A program made the position numbers and the translations under genes. Below the pieces are notes generated by a model. The model did not search any database, was not told the origin of the DNA, and was given only the letters and a program-made list of their open reading frames with translations. From positions 1 through 6,370 of the forward strand of contig JANYBU010000093.1 of NCBI GenBank assembly GCA_025360665.1: DNA of 6,370 nucleotides, given 5' to 3'. Position 1 is the stretch's first letter; each line of letters begins with the position of its first letter. Shown one piece after another: positions 5,426 to 6,370 of the stretch. Source of the DNA: Nitrospira sp. GTDB taxonomy: Bacteria > Nitrospirota > Nitrospiria > Nitrospirales > Nitrospiraceae.

Positions 5426-6370
5426 ATGGCTATTCGGATCGGTATCAACGGATTTGGGCGGATCGGACGGAACGTCCTACGGGCATCACTCGGTGATCCC
5501 GACCTCCACTTTGTCGCAATTAACGATCTCACAGATGCGAAGACGCTCGCCTATCTCTTGAAATACGACTCGGTGCACGGGACGTTACAGGGGAGCGTCG
5601 AGGCCAAAGACGACCAGATCCTCATCGACGGCAAGCCCATTAAGGTGCTCGCGATGAAGGACCCGAAAGACCTTCCCTGGAAGGATCTGGAGGTCGACAT
5701 CGTCATCGAATCGACCGGGCGCTTTACCGACCGCGAAGGCGCGGGGAAGCACATCTCTGCCGGAGCCAAGCACGTCATTATTTCCGCACCGGCGAAGGAC
5801 CCGGATGTGACCCTCGTATTGGGCGTCAACGACGAGGCCTACGATCCGAAAACGCACCACATCATTTCCAACGCCTCCTGCACGACCAATTGTCTGGCTC
5901 CCGTGGCAAAAGTTCTGTTGGATAATTTCGGCATTAAGCACGGCGTCATGACCACGATCCACTCCTACACCAACGACCAGCAGTTGCTCGATCTGCCCCA
6001 CAAAGACTTGCGGCGCGGGCGCGCGGCAGGCATGTCGATGATCCCGACCAGCACCGGCGCGGCAAAGGCGCTGCATTTGGTGCTGCCGCAGCTCAAGGGC
6101 AAGATCGACGGCCTCGCGATCCGCGTCCCCACGCCGAATGTCTCGCTGGTGGATCTGACCGTCGAAACCGAAAAGGACTGTGACATCGCTTCCGTCAACG
6201 CCGCCTTCCGAAAAGCGGCGAACGGCCCAATGAAAGACATTCTGCTCTATTCTGAAGACCCGATCGTCTCGATCGACCAGAAGGGCGATCCTCATTCGGC
6301 CACACTCGATGCCCCGCTCACGATGGTCATCGACAAGCGGCTCGTCAAGGTGACGGCCTGGTACGACAAC
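5426..6370 (+). CDS. gap: Glyceraldehyde-3-phosphate dehydrogenase, type I (3' end cut by window)
   Basis: The first 315 codons are present; the family is about 330-335 residues, so only the last helix is missing. The Rossmann motif INGFGRIGR is at 7-15, the active site is SNASCTTNC with Cys152, and His179 is in TTIHSYT. The S-loop has LPHKDLRRGRA and is followed by IPTSTGAAKA. The enzyme oxidises glyceraldehyde 3-phosphate with inorganic phosphate to 1,3-bisphosphoglycerate, reversibly, in the cytoplasm, in glycolysis or gluconeogenesis. Asp34 (INDLTD) and Leu190-Pro191 match the residues of NAD-specific enzymes (Leu187/Pro188 in Bacillus numbering) and not the Ala-Ser of NADPH-using chloroplast forms, so NAD is the predicted cofactor. 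Divergent from mutS2 with 262 bp between them. Genes such as pgk and tpiA often follow, but that lies outside the window. Confidence 0.97.
   Translation, partial: MAIRIGINGFGRIGRNVLRASLGDPDLHFVAINDLTDAKTLAYLLKYDSVHGTLQGSVEAKDDQILIDGKPIKVLAMKDPKDLPWKDLEVDIVIESTGRFTDREGAGKHISAGAKHVIISAPAKDPDVTLVLGVNDEAYDPKTHHIISNASCTTNCLAPVAKVLLDNFGIKHGVMTTIHSYTNDQQLLDLPHKDLRRGRAAGMSMIPTSTGAAKALHLVLPQLKGKIDGLAIRVPTPNVSLVDLTVETEKDCDIASVNAAFRKAANGPMKDILLYSEDPIVSIDQKGDPHSATLDAPLTMVIDKRLVKVTAWYDN

Noticed and set aside
5164..5532. 123-codon N-terminal extension of the mutS2 frame
   Set aside because: It lacks MutS2 similarity, crosses the gap promoter and the first codons of gap on the opposite strand, and the GTG at 5163 has its own ribosome binding site and gives the normal family length.
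5585..6295. Minus-strand open frame of 236 codons
   Set aside because: It is the shadow of gap, whose Cys, His and NAD motifs are unmistakable on the plus strand.

Overview
The window looks like chromosomal DNA from a GC-rich, Gram-negative-type bacterium. A NAD-type gap gene, a full-length mutS2 and a CopG/BrnA-like antitoxin among degenerate GC-rich repeats are reminiscent of Nitrospira or a relative. That assignment is inference from the look of the proteins and repeats and was not tested.

Layout, left to right. Positions 1-60 hold part of a short inverted/direct repeat (TGGGTTG...CAACCTA). Positions 64-1035 (minus) encode a membrane-anchored alpha/beta hydrolase of the LpqC / PHB-depolymerase / feruloyl-esterase type. 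Its base composition is visibly less GC-rich than the right half, and a 48-bp palindrome lies in its leader (1058-1105). Positions 1223-1513 (minus) encode a small CopG/ribbon-helix-helix antitoxin with no intact toxin beside it; a short overlapping frame (1476-1541) resembles the tail of a BrnT-like toxin. Positions 1581-1890 hold no convincing gene but do hold a degenerate repeat array of about 57-59 bp. Positions 2092-2774 (plus) encode a stand-alone Lon-type S16 peptidase split by an apparent frameshift. It converges on and overlaps mutS2 by 23 bp. Positions 2752-5163 (minus) are mutS2. Divergent from it, beginning at 5426 and running off the right edge, is gap (glyceraldehyde-3-phosphate dehydrogenase), with a near-consensus sigma70-type promoter and a strong hairpin plus T-run in its leader.

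The right half (mutS2, gap) is ordinary core-genome content: DNA/ribosome maintenance and central carbon metabolism. The left half (hydrolase, orphan antitoxin, repeats, broken peptidase) looks like accessory and decaying DNA. I see no convincing new multi-gene system. The points most worth checking are the gap leader hairpin, the repeat array beside the apparently eroded toxin-antitoxin locus, the frameshifted S16 protease, and the 48-bp palindrome.
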